DNA from: Bacteroides sp. | Lineage (GTDB): Bacteria > Bacteroidota > Bacteroidia > Bacteroidales > Bacteroidaceae | Direction: 5' to 3' | DNA length: 64,000 nucleotides | Assembly: GCA_021201335.1 (NCBI GenBank) | Contig: JAJQFD010000010.1 | Coordinates: 1 to 64,000, forward strand | Shown here: positions 1 through 8,164 of the stretch, in pieces | Numbering within the stretch: the first letter of the stretch is position 1 | How the letters are laid out: each line of letters begins with the position of its first letter | The notes under the pieces: generated by a model | Seen by the model: the letters and a program-made list of their open reading frames with translations, nothing else | Databases searched by the model: none | Told to the model about the DNA's origin: nothing | Translations under genes and position numbers: made by a program

Positions 1-209
1 CAATTCATATAATACTATAAACTCATTAAAATAACTTTATTTTTAATACGGACCTGCTATTTCAGGCAGTTTACTCTGAAAATGACAAAGATTCTATACC
101 ACAAAAAGCAAAACTTTTATGTAAGAAAACCTGGGTGTTTAATCATTTTGATGAAAAAATCATAATCTAATTATATTTATTCTTTACGTTTAACTCATTA
201 ATATCTTAA

Positions 210-605
210 GTGATGAAAAAATTATTTTTATTATCTGTTTTCGTATTAATATCTATTTTCTCTTATTCTCAGGAAGAGAAGTATATTTATTGTGAAATTG
301 TTGGCACCAGTAAATTATTAAGTTCCAAAGTTACTATTGAAATTGATCATGGCCAAGCTACAAAATTTTGGAGTAATGATAAGCGCTTGCTGGGAGAAGA
401 TGGAAAGCCCATTAAATTCAATTCAATGGTTGATGCTATGAATTTTATGGGAAATGACGGATGGGAATTCACACAAGCTTACGTAGTAAGTGTACAAAAC
501 CAAAATGCATATCACTGGTTATTGAAAAAAGATGTTAGCAAACTAACTGAAGAGGAAAAAAGGGAACTTTTAGAAACATATAGAACTAAAAAAAGTGATA
601 GTTAA
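210..605 (+). CDS. Small secreted protein of unknown function
   Basis: A 131-residue protein with a clear N-terminal signal peptide (residues 1-20, ending near FSYSQ), so it is probably exported to the periplasm or outer membrane. The rest is a soluble domain with a mid-protein SMVDAMNFMGNDGWEF segment and a charged helical C-terminus rich in E and K. I do not recognise a characterised family; small exported proteins of this look are common in Bacteroides. Met-1 and Met-2 are equally possible starts. It stands alone, followed by a hairpin terminator at 666-700. Confidence 0.75.
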   Translation: MMKKLFLLSVFVLISIFSYSQEEKYIYCEIVGTSKLLSSKVTIEIDHGQATKFWSNDKRLLGEDGKPIKFNSMVDAMNFMGNDGWEFTQAYVVSVQNQNAYHWLLKKDVSKLTEEEKRELLETYRTKKSDS

Positions 606-665
606 AATTTAGGAATTTATCATCCTAATTGAATAATCGTATTTTGACTTACGGATAACAAATAA

Positions 666-700
666 TAGGAGGATCTCTATCATAAGATAAGATCCTCCTA
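666..700 (+). terminator. Rho-independent terminator-like hairpin
   Basis: A perfect 10-bp stem (TAGGAGGATC at 666-675 with GATCCTCCTA at 691-700) and a 15-nt loop, followed by a T-rich stretch. It sits between the 210-605 gene and the converging repressor gene and could serve both directions. Confidence 0.7.
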
Positions 701-763
701 CTTTTATCTTTATATTTTCACATCAAGAGTCTTTCTTTTTGGTGAAACTATTTAAGAAACTCT

Positions 764-1507
764 TCAGCGTCTCCTCGGCCTCACCGATTCAATTACATTA
801 AAGATCTGTCTTACATCCTTCAAATCAATTATTTTGTCCGGATACATATCATTAAGAGAATGAATGGTGATCGTATGATTTTCAACGTCATGATCCAAAA
901 TTCGCTTAACAAGGATTCCATCCTCATGAACAATTACAAAATCCCATTTACGAAGATGCAATCTGGAAGTTGCCCACAAATGACGAGCTATTTCACGGCA
1001 ATACAAACGGTCACCTTCCAGGTAACTGTCTTCCGTACCATCGTTCATACTATCTCCTTTCACTTCAAAGGCTATGTAATGGCCTCTTCCTTCTTTATCT
1101 ACCATAAAAGGTATTTGGGGTAACTGATCCATATAAGTGATATTATCATATCCATCAAGGTAACCAGCATAAGCATACTGATTTACTAAAGGTATATACA
1201 CTACATCCTGGGTAACAATAGTGGCATTCGATTCCATAAGCGAAGGTTTTTTGGCTCCGCCATTGCGTACATAGTCTACAATCCGGGTAATCATCGGATC
1301 TGAAAGATCTCCTTCCCAGTTGTCAAACCAATTTCTACTCACATTCAATCGAACACATAGTTTGTTCACGATAGCGTCTCCTGCCGGCCTTTTCCCCTTC
1401 TTCATTTGGGAATAATTAGGAGGACTTATCTGAATTAACTCCGAGAACTCTCTACCTCTCATTCCTAAGGCTTTGTTAATCAATACGATTTTCTCTAAAT
1501 TTTCCAT
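764..1507 (-). CDS. S24/LexA-like phage-type transcriptional repressor
   Basis: A 247-residue protein with an N-terminal helix-turn-helix (about residues 5-60) and a C-terminal S24 signal-peptidase-like domain. The GDSM motif at 151-154 provides the catalytic Ser153 and the ILVKRIL segment provides the candidate general-base Lys201. This is the architecture of CI/LexA-type repressors, which repress their own region and can self-cleave after DNA damage. It is divergent from the 1675 gene; the shared intergenic region has a good promoter and two similar operator-like sites. This suggests it silences the accessory block downstream. Confidence 0.85.
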   Translation of the reverse strand: MENLEKIVLINKALGMRGREFSELIQISPPNYSQMKKGKRPAGDAIVNKLCVRLNVSRNWFDNWEGDLSDPMITRIVDYVRNGGAKKPSLMESNATIVTQDVVYIPLVNQYAYAGYLDGYDNITYMDQLPQIPFMVDKEGRGHYIAFEVKGDSMNDGTEDSYLEGDRLYCREIARHLWATSRLHLRKWDFVIVHEDGILVKRILDHDVENHTITIHSLNDMYPDKIIDLKDVRQIFNVIESVRPRRR

Positions 1508-1565
1508 ATTCCTTATTTAGAATTACTTTAAATAATCATTTGAGCTAAAAATATTTAGTAGATAA

Positions 1566-1597
1566 TTTGCATAAATAATCTTTTGATCATATCTTTG
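1566..1597 (+). promoter_or_regulatory. Bacteroidetes-type promoter TTTG-N20-TATCTTTG
   Basis: The -33 element TTTG (1566-1569) is 20 bp from the -7 element TATCTTTG (1590-1597), matching the Bacteroidetes primary sigma consensus closely. It points rightward into the gene at 1675. Confidence 0.75.
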
Positions 1598-1608
1598 CAA
1601 TACAAAAG

Positions 1609-1646
1609 TTATCTGTGACACAAAAATAAGTAAAATATCAGTGATA
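1609..1646. promoter_or_regulatory. Pair of operator-like sites for the S24 repressor
   Basis: TTATCTGTGACA (1609-1620) and ATATCAGTGATA (1635-1646) are near-identical, imperfectly palindromic sites spaced 26 bp centre to centre. The second contains the perfect palindrome TATCA-G-TGATA. Both lie just downstream of the -7 box, where a bound repressor would block transcription. Assignment to the adjacent repressor is inference. Confidence 0.5.
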
Positions 1647-1674
1647 AACAACTAAAACTAAAAAAGATTAGAAC

Positions 1675-1890
1675 ATGAATGAACTTTTTTATTGGCAAGA
1701 TGAACTGGAACAAAACAAAATTCTGTTGCAGGAATGCCTTGAGGAAGGCGATAAAGCCGGTGAGGCTACCCAAAGAAAGGTTATCAGTCTGATCGAAAGA
1801 AAAATAGAAGAATTAACCCTTCCTGAGGAGGAAGAGGGTATGGACTACACACAACTATGCCTTATACAGGGTTTATCAAGATATTGTTGA
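1675..1890 (+). CDS. Small acidic hypothetical protein
   Basis: A 71-residue, strongly charged and largely helical protein (repeated E/K/Q, with an EEEEG run near residue 53). No motif or family is recognised. It is the first gene after the rightward promoter at 1566-1597, facing away from the S24 repressor. The position is that of an early gene in a mobile element, so it is probably expressed when the repressor is lifted. Confidence 0.55.
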   Translation: MNELFYWQDELEQNKILLQECLEEGDKAGEATQRKVISLIERKIEELTLPEEEEGMDYTQLCLIQGLSRYC

Positions 1891-1913
1891 ACAAAATTTA
1901 TGATCAATAAAAT

Positions 1914-2249
1914 ATGGGAAACATGAGAAACAAATTATCACAAGAAGCAATGTTACTGGCCTGGAGTTTTGTAAAGGACAACGGGTGGACTTTAAGAGAA
2001 GGCCTGCGAACAGCCTGGAAGAACATAAAATTGAAAACAAACATGAAAAAAGGCATCGCAGGATTCTCTTACCGGAAAGTGGATGGATCTGTAAAAGTGG
2101 CCTTCGGCACATTGGACAAAAGCTTAACACCGGATTGGAGACCGGGAAGCAGGAAACGAAAAATCAATAATGCCGTACAGATTTATTATGATGTAGAGAC
2201 AGCTTCGTGGAGATCATTTCGAAAAACAAATCTCCTGATCACTCTCTAA
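1914..2249 (+). CDS. DUF2693-like small basic protein
   Basis: A 111-residue basic protein with a predicted helix (LSQEAMLLAWSFVKDNG) followed by a beta-rich segment including the GIAGFSYRKVDGSVKVAFGTLD stretch. This resembles the SH3-like DUF2693 proteins found in Bacteroidales mobile elements; the assignment is from memory of the family pattern, not a search. It is 23 bp after the 1675 gene and likely co-transcribed. Function is unknown. Confidence 0.6.
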   Translation: MGNMRNKLSQEAMLLAWSFVKDNGWTLREGLRTAWKNIKLKTNMKKGIAGFSYRKVDGSVKVAFGTLDKSLTPDWRPGSRKRKINNAVQIYYDVETASWRSFRKTNLLITL

Positions 2250-2499
2250 GCAGCATCCGACACAATAGATAGCAAAAACGTTCTATGACTTATTGAAACA
2301 AATTAAACTGAAAGTGAAAGGGTTCACCGCAAACAATCGTCCTAAAGCAGTAAGCATACGAGGTGGGCGTTCGTACTGAAAACTCTCTCTTTCATCCTTT
2401 TTAGCCTGTGCCGATCTTGAAAAACGAGTTCTACCCTTCGATGCGGAGCGCAGGCGCACTGAATATTCAGAAATTATCAAATTATTTATGCTTAAAACA

Positions 2500-3342
2500 A
2501 TGAATAGACATGGATTTATTAAATTATCACGCAAATTTTTCGGGAATGAACTATGGACGCAACCTCGAGTTTATAGTCAGGCAGAGGCATGGATCGACCT
2601 GATACAACTGGCATATTTCGATACCACACCGAAGAAAAAATTCATCGGAAACATCGAAGTATCGTGGCAACGTGGCCAGTATCCGGCATCCATCCGTTAT
2701 CTGGCTAAAAAATGGGAATGGTCACCAGCTACAGTGCGTTCCTTTTTAAACCGGCTTCAAAAACGGGAAATGATCACCCTTGATCATTCACAAGGAATGA
2801 ATATTATTACCTTGTGCAAATACGATTTATACAATTTGTCCGACACAGTAGCACACACAGCCTATAGCACAAGGAGCAGCATAGCTAACCCAAATACTGA
2901 CAGACCTTTAGATTTGGCAGTTACACAGCAAAAACACAACTTACCACATAGCAAGAACACAAATATAAAGAAAGAAAAAGAAGGGAAAGAAGAAAAGAAG
3001 AATACCCCTCCTACCTCCCCTGAAGGGGCAGAAACGGATAATAACAAGTACGATTGGGTAATGAATGAATTCAACCGGATCTTTAGCGGAAAGATTCCTC
3101 CGATTCATATCATGGACGAGAAACGAAAGAAAACAATCGACTGGCGTATCAAAGATTATGGAACAGACAGTATAGACCAGGTATTTGAAAACCTTTTCAA
3201 CGCGCCCTTCTGGCAAAATAAACAGGCGGAAAATGAGAAGATTGATTTTGATTGGATAATGCGCCGCCGCAATTACGTCAAGCTTCTTGAGAAAAATTTC
3301 AAAAACCTATATCAAAATGGAAAGTATAAAAAAACATCTTGA
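2500..3342 (+). CDS. DnaT/phage replication-initiation-like protein
   Basis: A 280-residue protein. The N-terminal part (about residues 1-95) has the winged-helix pattern of phage replication-organiser proteins: a start like NRHGFIKLSRKF, a YFDTTPKKKF insertion, then SIRYLAKKWEWSPATVRSFLNRLQKREMI as the DNA-reading helix and wing. A low-complexity K/E-rich linker (about 155-175) leads to a C-terminal domain. I chose the ATG at 2500 because the extra upstream residues (MLKT) add nothing to the fold. The next gene is a DnaC-like ATPase starting inside its 3' end at 3317, the usual initiator plus helicase-loader pair. Confidence 0.65.
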   Translation: MNRHGFIKLSRKFFGNELWTQPRVYSQAEAWIDLIQLAYFDTTPKKKFIGNIEVSWQRGQYPASIRYLAKKWEWSPATVRSFLNRLQKREMITLDHSQGMNIITLCKYDLYNLSDTVAHTAYSTRSSIANPNTDRPLDLAVTQQKHNLPHSKNTNIKKEKEGKEEKKNTPPTSPEGAETDNNKYDWVMNEFNRIFSGKIPPIHIMDEKRKKTIDWRIKDYGTDSIDQVFENLFNAPFWQNKQAENEKIDFDWIMRRRNYVKLLEKNFKNLYQNGKYKKTS

Positions 3343-4031
3343 ACCGGAAGAAGCCATTTCAGCCGGAATTAAATCACACACCTTCTGAGGCATCTCTGCT
3401 CACTCAGAAGGAAAAAAACAACTTATCACGCGAGGACATTGATTATTTTTGAAAAACAGAGTTTATCAGATGTCTGCAAAAAGAAGAACCGCGTTTCACC
3501 GTTGACGATAGTAACCAGAACCTGCTTCAAGCCCTTTACAAATGGGTATGGAGAGTTCCCGATTCAGTACTCAACCCGGATAAAGGTTTACTGATCTGGG
3601 GAGGAGTCGGAGTAGGCAAATCATTGATCTTGAAAGGACTTCGAAATTACGAAAGCAGTATTAACCGGCTTGGACAGAAATTCTCAAATTCCGGTATGGG
3701 GTTCGGCTTCATCAGTGCGGCCGAACTGGCATTACTGTATGCCAATAATGGACTTGCTGGCATTGAAAAGTACACTGCACCGCACCGGATGACACATCTG
3801 GCGATTGATGAGGTGGGACGCGAACCCCTGATTTCAAAACACTTCGGAACGGATTTGAATGTAATTCAGCTCATCTTGCAACTTCGGTATGAGCATCGGT
3901 GGGAAGTGAAAACACATCTGACGAGCAACTTGAATCCGGATAAAGAATTTCACATCTATGGTGATTTCGTGGTAGACCGGATCAAAGAAATGTTCAATGT
4001 GATAGAGATAAAAGGAAAAAGCCGTCGCTGA
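3317..4031 (+). pseudogene. DnaC-like helicase-loader ATPase, disrupted
   Basis: The ATPase core is intact from about 3453: an NPDKGLLIWGGVGVGKS segment contains Walker A (GGVGVGKS, 3600-3623) and HLAIDEVGRE is Walker B. This is the DnaC/IstB-like AAA+ family that loads the replicative helicase. The natural start seems to be ATG 3317 (MESIKKHLEPEEAISAGIKS), but the frame breaks between about 3373 and 3386 and an in-frame TGA lies at 3450-3452 (DYF-stop-KTEFIRC). The longest open stretch begins at the TTG at 3624, inside the P-loop region, so it cannot be a functional start. There are two independent lesions, one a base substitution. Confidence 0.8.
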
Positions 4032-4048
4032 CGTCCGGCACTAAAAAA

Positions 4049-4073
4049 GGCGTCAGCTTTTCTAACTGACGCC
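4049..4073. terminator. Bidirectional terminator hairpin
   Basis: An 8-bp perfect stem, GGCGTCAG (4049-4056) and CTGACGCC (4066-4073), with T-rich sequence on the right and an A-run on the left. It lies between the converging ATPase remnant and HU-like gene. Confidence 0.7.
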
Positions 4074-4081
4074 CTAATTTT

Positions 4082-4147
4082 ACAAGCTTGTAATCTTTTC
4101 TTTTTAAGCTTAGAAAGATTGCTTTATAAGCTTAGAAAATTGTCAGG
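4082..4147. repeat. Three AAGCTT-centred units with 22-bp period (array A)
   Basis: AAGCTT occurs at 4084, 4106 and 4128, exactly 22 bp apart. Flanks are partly conserved: units 2 and 3 share TAAGCTTAGAAA, and unit 1 begins ACAAGCTTGT. The third unit overlaps the last codons of the HU-like gene. The same three-unit, 22-bp layout recurs at 53120-53185. Confidence 0.75.
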
Positions 4148-4664
4148 CTGCGGGATCAATGAAACCACCGTTATCATCGCCACCACCTGTACCTGAATTG
4201 TCGTCTCCTCCGTCGCCGGAATTATCGGCAGAACCGGAAGAAGTTTTCACCAGGTCACTCAGTTTAACGTACTCAATACCCTCCAACAGCGCACGTGTAG
4301 CAGTACTTCCTGCCGAACGTGTATATTCAGCTGAAAAGCGACAACGAACACGTTGAATTTGTGAGCTGCTTACTTCGTCTTCCGTTTCAACCCCTTTTCC
4401 GTTGGCATGAGCAATCAGGGTGAATGTTCCTAGTCCGTCAAGACGAACAGAACGTCCATTCTGCAATTGATCACGCATTACAGACATCAGGTTACGCACT
4501 ACGTTGTGTACATCTCCGGCAGTCGCAGAAGATTTTTCAGCAATCAATTCGCCTAATCTCTGAGTACCTACCACTTTACCCATTTTCACCAGTCGCGGGT
4601 AATAAAGCTTTTGTCCCTCCTTATTGGGAATGTTCGACCGGAATGGTTTAAAAACTAAAGGCAT
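4143..4664 (-). CDS. HU-like DNA-binding protein with acidic Gly/Asp tail
   Basis: A 173-residue protein. Residues about 25-125 carry the HU/IHF fold: a helical N-terminal part, then GRSVRLDGLGTF (70-81), the characteristic strand-turn of the family, and an RVRCRFSAEY strand. A disordered tail rich in Asp, Gly, Asn and Ser follows (from about 143), ending in FIDPAA. This is the Bacteroidales histone-like variant, longer than the ~90-residue classical HU. The upstream region has a perfect palindrome GTAACGTTAC (4709-4718) and a weak -7 match on this strand. Similar genes often sit beside DUF4248 genes, as here. Confidence 0.8.
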   Translation of the reverse strand: MPLVFKPFRSNIPNKEGQKLYYPRLVKMGKVVGTQRLGELIAEKSSATAGDVHNVVRNLMSVMRDQLQNGRSVRLDGLGTFTLIAHANGKGVETEDEVSSSQIQRVRCRFSAEYTRSAGSTATRALLEGIEYVKLSDLVKTSSGSADNSGDGGDDNSGTGGGDDNGGFIDPAA

Positions 4665-4825
4665 AATCCATAAGTTTTAAAAGTTAATAATTTAATTTAT
4701 TTATCTCTGTAACGTTACTGATACAAAGGTCGGGAAAAGAAAACATGTAGGTACAGTCAACGTACCGCCTATGGAAAAGAAAACAAGCAAAACCCTAAAA
4801 TAAATTTAAAACAGAATAGATAACT

Positions 4826-5056
4826 ATGATAAACGATGAACCGGAAGTTCCTGTGACATTCTACAGCAAACAGAAACTCGCCATGCTCTATAATCCGGAT
4901 GTGAAAATGGAAACGGCACGACGCAAATTGCGTGGCTGGATCAAAAGGAATAAAGACTTGGAAGAAGAACTGAGCCGTATAGGTTACTCCGATCGCTCAA
5001 AGATATTCACTCCTCCAGAAGTGAGGATCATTTTCAGATACTTGGGAGACCCATGA
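4826..5056 (+). CDS. DUF4248-like small protein
   Basis: A 76-residue protein with a helix-turn-helix-like pattern: FYSKQKLAMLYNPDVKMETARRKLRGWIKRN, then FTPPEVRIIFRYLG near the end. This matches my recollection of DUF4248, a Bacteroidales family that pairs with HU-like genes, here in divergent arrangement (162 bp apart). DNA binding is suggested by the fold pattern but not demonstrated. Function unknown. Confidence 0.65.
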   Translation: MINDEPEVPVTFYSKQKLAMLYNPDVKMETARRKLRGWIKRNKDLEEELSRIGYSDRSKIFTPPEVRIIFRYLGDP

Positions 5057-5126
5057 AGTACTCAAACATTTACAAATTATCAACTACAACTCATACTTTA
5101 CAAAAGTAATTAATTCAAAATAAACT

Positions 5127-5315
5127 ATGAAAAAAAGAAATAAGCCTTTGCATTACCAAGCCCGACGGGCTGCGCTCGAAGTAGATTTTATTGAAACCGG
5201 AAGCGAAATTATCTTTTATACCAATGCACTTTACGATGCGATGCTGTGGGGAAAAGAAACCACTCCCCCACGACTCTTAAAAGAATCAAATTCAGGTTTC
5301 TTACTATGCCTATGA
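5127..5315 (+). CDS. Small hypothetical protein
   Basis: A 62-residue basic protein (starts MKKRNKPLHYQARRAALEVDF) of no recognised family. Its TGA stop (5313-5315) overlaps the preferred ATG of the next gene (5312), so the two are likely translationally coupled. Confidence 0.45.
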   Translation: MKKRNKPLHYQARRAALEVDFIETGSEIIFYTNALYDAMLWGKETTPPRLLKESNSGFLLCL

Positions 5316-6637
5316 AAGAAAATAAGAAGATACTAATTCAATCCCAATTTACTATCAAAATCATGAAAAAATTAGTAACAGTAGCACAAAAGATGGATGA
5401 ATTAACCGAAGTAAAAGGAATCATCCAAGAGTTGAAAAATCAGTTAAGCACCCTTGCTGACGAAAAAAATTCCCAAATCCGTCGTAACCTTACAAAGGAG
5501 TTGAAAAAGACCCGAAGAAAAAGGGATAAATTAAAAGTGGAATTATTGCCTGCCATACAAGAGTTCAAAGTAATAGAAGAAATCGCCAATTACGTCATCA
5601 AGCATTTGAAGGCAGTCTCTCAAACGAACGATGAGATCCGGCAAACTCACATACTCGAAAGGATTTACGTCAATCTGAAGGAACAATTCAAAGCCTACAA
5701 CTTGGTTATGCGGTTTTTGAATATAAAAAGAGACTGCTGGAGATATGATGAGCAGGAAGAAGATTTATTGCATGAATTCGATGAAGTATTTATTATTCTG
5801 CATCTGACTGGAATGGCCCTCAAAGTCGCCAGGCAAGAGAAGAATATGTTTTCTTCCGAAACTCTCAATATTTACAGTACTGAATTAATCGAAGCACAGG
5901 AAAGATTATTGGCGGTAGCTTCTGACATCATTAAGCTTCAGCCTATATCCGATCCTTATTATGTGGTAGATATGTTAACCTTCCTGCCGGAAGATATTAA
6001 CGATTCGATTCCCCTTAAAAGCCTGGAAAAAAGAATTATTATTCTTCGCCATCTTCAGGAAGGATGGCAAACAACAGGAAACGATCCACTATTACAGACG
6101 GAATTTGTCAAGACAAAGAAAGAATTATTTAACGTGTTTAAATCGCATTCAATCAATGATGCGCAATACTTACTGGAAACCCTAACTGAGAAACTAATCC
6201 GAATTTATACAGACTGGATTGATACGATAAGTACTTTCAAAAAAGCATGTCAGAAAATCCGCAGGGCTATCGAAAAGAAACACGAAGCTAAAAAGAAAAA
6301 GCAACAAGGTCCCGGATTTATTGATCACTTACTCGCTGGAGCTGCTACAGCCAATATGAGTACTCACATCTCTACACTTAGAGATTATAATCCTGAAGAT
6401 TATACCTCCACCAGCCTGCACAAAAACAGGGTAGAACTTATTAGTCAGGAAGCAGAAGAAGCACGAAGAGAAGCTTTCAAATATCTCAATGCCTGGACAG
6501 CAAATCTCCTGAAACTGAATCATGAGCTCGAATCTCTTGGTATTTCACTAAAAGATATCGATGATTATATTCCAGATTCAGCAGAAAATACTCCTACAAA
6601 TGATGAGATTTTCCAGATTAAATTTCTGATGAAGTGA
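5312..6637 (+). CDS. Coiled-coil protein of unknown function
   Basis: About 441 residues from the ATG at 5312, chosen because it overlaps the previous stop as ATGA; an alternative is ATG 5363 (MKKLVTVAQKMDEL). Residues about 45-110 form a strongly charged coiled coil (runs of K/E, KELKKTRRKRDKLK), followed by long helical segments and a second basic coil near EKKHEAKKKKQQG. There is no signal peptide or membrane span, so it is probably cytoplasmic. No known family. It ends the accessory operon, just before the terminator at 6680-6709. Confidence 0.6.
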   Translation: MKENKKILIQSQFTIKIMKKLVTVAQKMDELTEVKGIIQELKNQLSTLADEKNSQIRRNLTKELKKTRRKRDKLKVELLPAIQEFKVIEEIANYVIKHLKAVSQTNDEIRQTHILERIYVNLKEQFKAYNLVMRFLNIKRDCWRYDEQEEDLLHEFDEVFIILHLTGMALKVARQEKNMFSSETLNIYSTELIEAQERLLAVASDIIKLQPISDPYYVVDMLTFLPEDINDSIPLKSLEKRIIILRHLQEGWQTTGNDPLLQTEFVKTKKELFNVFKSHSINDAQYLLETLTEKLIRIYTDWIDTISTFKKACQKIRRAIEKKHEAKKKKQQGPGFIDHLLAGAATANMSTHISTLRDYNPEDYTSTSLHKNRVELISQEAEEARREAFKYLNAWTANLLKLNHELESLGISLKDIDDYIPDSAENTPTNDEIFQIKFLMK

Positions 6638-6679
6638 TTAAATAAAGTATTCCATTAATATTTAAGTTTAACTCCAACA

Positions 6680-6709
6680 GGGATGGCTCAAATAAAAAAG
6701 AGTCATCCC
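6680..6709 (+). terminator. Terminator hairpin after the coiled-coil gene
   Basis: GGGATGGCTC (6680-6689) pairs with GAGTCATCCC (6700-6709) with one mismatch, followed by ATTTTTTC. The rest of the gap to 6943 is AT-rich with no gene signal apart from the promoter at 6909. Confidence 0.7.
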
Positions 6710-6908
6710 ATTTTTTCATTCCATTAGTAGCATATTCAATCAGAACATATATACTAAATCTTTTGTTCTTCTTTTTAAGCATCCAATAACTGCTTCCTTT
6801 TTATAATCAAAGTTAAAAAAATTATAGTCTAGGAAAAATTCTTTCTTATTAAGATTTCAATTTAGTAAATAAAATAAACTTAAAATGATACGCTTCCAGC
6901 AAAAAAGC

Positions 6909-6916
6909 TATCTTTG
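6909..6916 (+). promoter_or_regulatory. -7 element TATCTTTG for the protease pair
   Basis: TATCTTTG lies 27 bp before the protease ATG, matching TAnnTTTG; no clear -33 TTTG is seen. It indicates the protease and its partner form their own transcription unit. Confidence 0.5.
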
Positions 6917-6942
6917 TAAAATCAAAATTTTAAACATTAGAT

Positions 6943-7586
6943 ATGATCGATTTTACTCAATCAGTTTTTGTTATTGGAAAAAAAACAAACAATGAAATAC
7001 AAATGTTAGGTACAGGATTTCTTGTATCAAATAATGGAAAAATTGCTACCGCAAGACATGTAATAGGTAATGAAGACAAAGACTTGGTTGTTATGTTGCC
7101 TCATATTGCAAACATCAATGAGTATCAAGACACTTCTGATACTTCATGCAAGTTCACAAATGCAAGTGTAGAAGAAATAAATCCCATTACAGATCTTTGT
7201 CTATTAAAAACAGACTTACGATTTAGTGGCATTTTACCGGCTATTGAGTCTTTAGATAACATTCAAGTAGGGGATAAAATTGGAATATTTGGTTTTCCTC
7301 ATTGTGTAATGGGCAGAAGAGTCCTCACATATCAAGAAACTGAAGTTGGCGCAAAAATGCTATTAGAAACTTCTGGAATAAAATCAAAATACGCCACGAT
7401 AAATATACAAACAAGACCAGGTCAATCAGGATCGTTAATATTAATTCGAGGACAGGAGCTGTTATTGGCTTATTAATTGGAACATATGCTCCTCCATCAG
7501 GTGTCATTATTGCAGGAATTAATCCCTATGAACTTAATCAAACTTCTTACTGCATATCCGCTAATCATATTAAAGAATTATTATGA
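6943..7586 (+). pseudogene. Trypsin-like serine protease, single-base frameshift
   Basis: A trypsin-like (S1/HtrA-like) peptidase domain without signal peptide: His39 in ATARHV, Asp84 in PITDLCLLKTD and Ser162 in PGQSGS form the catalytic triad, and an IGIFGFPH strand lies between. The open frame ends at 7476, but another frame continues from about 7446 as NSRTGAVIGLLIGTYAPP to a TGA at 7584-7586, the expected last strands of the fold. One base seems missing at about 7439-7446. The restored stop overlaps the next gene's ATG (7583) as ATGA, so the pair was an operon until recently or the indel is a sequencing error. Probably a cytoplasmic protease. Confidence 0.75.
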
Positions 7587-8026
7587 TCAAAATTGAAAAT
7601 TTACCATTAGAAAGCTGGATAAATGAATTGAAACCTTATCAAAAAAACATCATAATACAATTGGTTTCTAACTTTGGAGAAGAAAAGGCCGCTGAAGAAT
7701 GGATATCATCAAGAGGTCCTATACAAACAGCTACATTTGGAGGAGATACTTCAAATATTCCAGACTCTAAAACATATTGGAATAGACTTAAAGAAGAATT
7801 TGACAAATTAGTGTGTGGTCATCCGGATTACAAAAAAGAACAAGAAAAATTTGCTACAGCAGGAAAAGCCATAGGTACTGGAGCTGTTGCTTCTATTTCA
7901 AATTGGTTGGCTCCAATTGTTGGAATGAGTCCATCCATACTTATCCCTGCCGTAATACTTCTTTTATATACTACTGCTAAAATAGGAGTAAAAGCTTATT
8001 GTTCTACCAAAAACTACAAATCTTAA
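7583..8026 (+). CDS. Small membrane protein coupled to the trypsin-like protease
   Basis: A 147-residue protein with a soluble N-terminal half (motifs WINELKPYQKN and WISSRGP) and a hydrophobic C-terminal region of one to two spans (about residues 95-140, LAPIVGMSPSILIPAVILLLY). No known family recognised. Start overlaps the restored protease stop by ATGA. A protease coupled to a small membrane protein recalls the effector/protease pairs proposed in bacterial conflict systems, with the membrane protein as possible substrate or effector; this is inference. Confidence 0.65.
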   Translation: MIKIENLPLESWINELKPYQKNIIIQLVSNFGEEKAAEEWISSRGPIQTATFGGDTSNIPDSKTYWNRLKEEFDKLVCGHPDYKKEQEKFATAGKAIGTGAVASISNWLAPIVGMSPSILIPAVILLLYTTAKIGVKAYCSTKNYKS

Positions 8027-8105
8027 TAAACGAATCATAATTAGATACCAAATAATCATATTTCATAGATTATCAATATCAAAATGGGTATGATTGAAAA
8101 AAGAT

Positions 8106-8143
8106 AGGGTATTATAAAACTCTTTCCAGCAAATAAATACCCT
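8106..8143. terminator. Weak terminator-like hairpin
   Basis: AGGGTATT (8106-8113) pairs with AATACCCT (8136-8143) around a 22-nt loop, with T/C-rich sequence after it. It lies between the converging membrane-protein gene and mgsA. Confidence 0.4.
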
Positions 8144-8164
8144 CTTTCTATTTTACTTCTATTA

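Noticed and set aside
860..1123. Plus-strand frame opposite the S24 repressor
   Set aside because: A shadow of the repressor gene, with no promoter and no recognisable domain.
3450..3452. TGA in the DnaC-like gene as selenocysteine
   Set aside because: It is not at a catalytic position, a frameshift lies just upstream, and no SECIS-like element or sel genes are seen.
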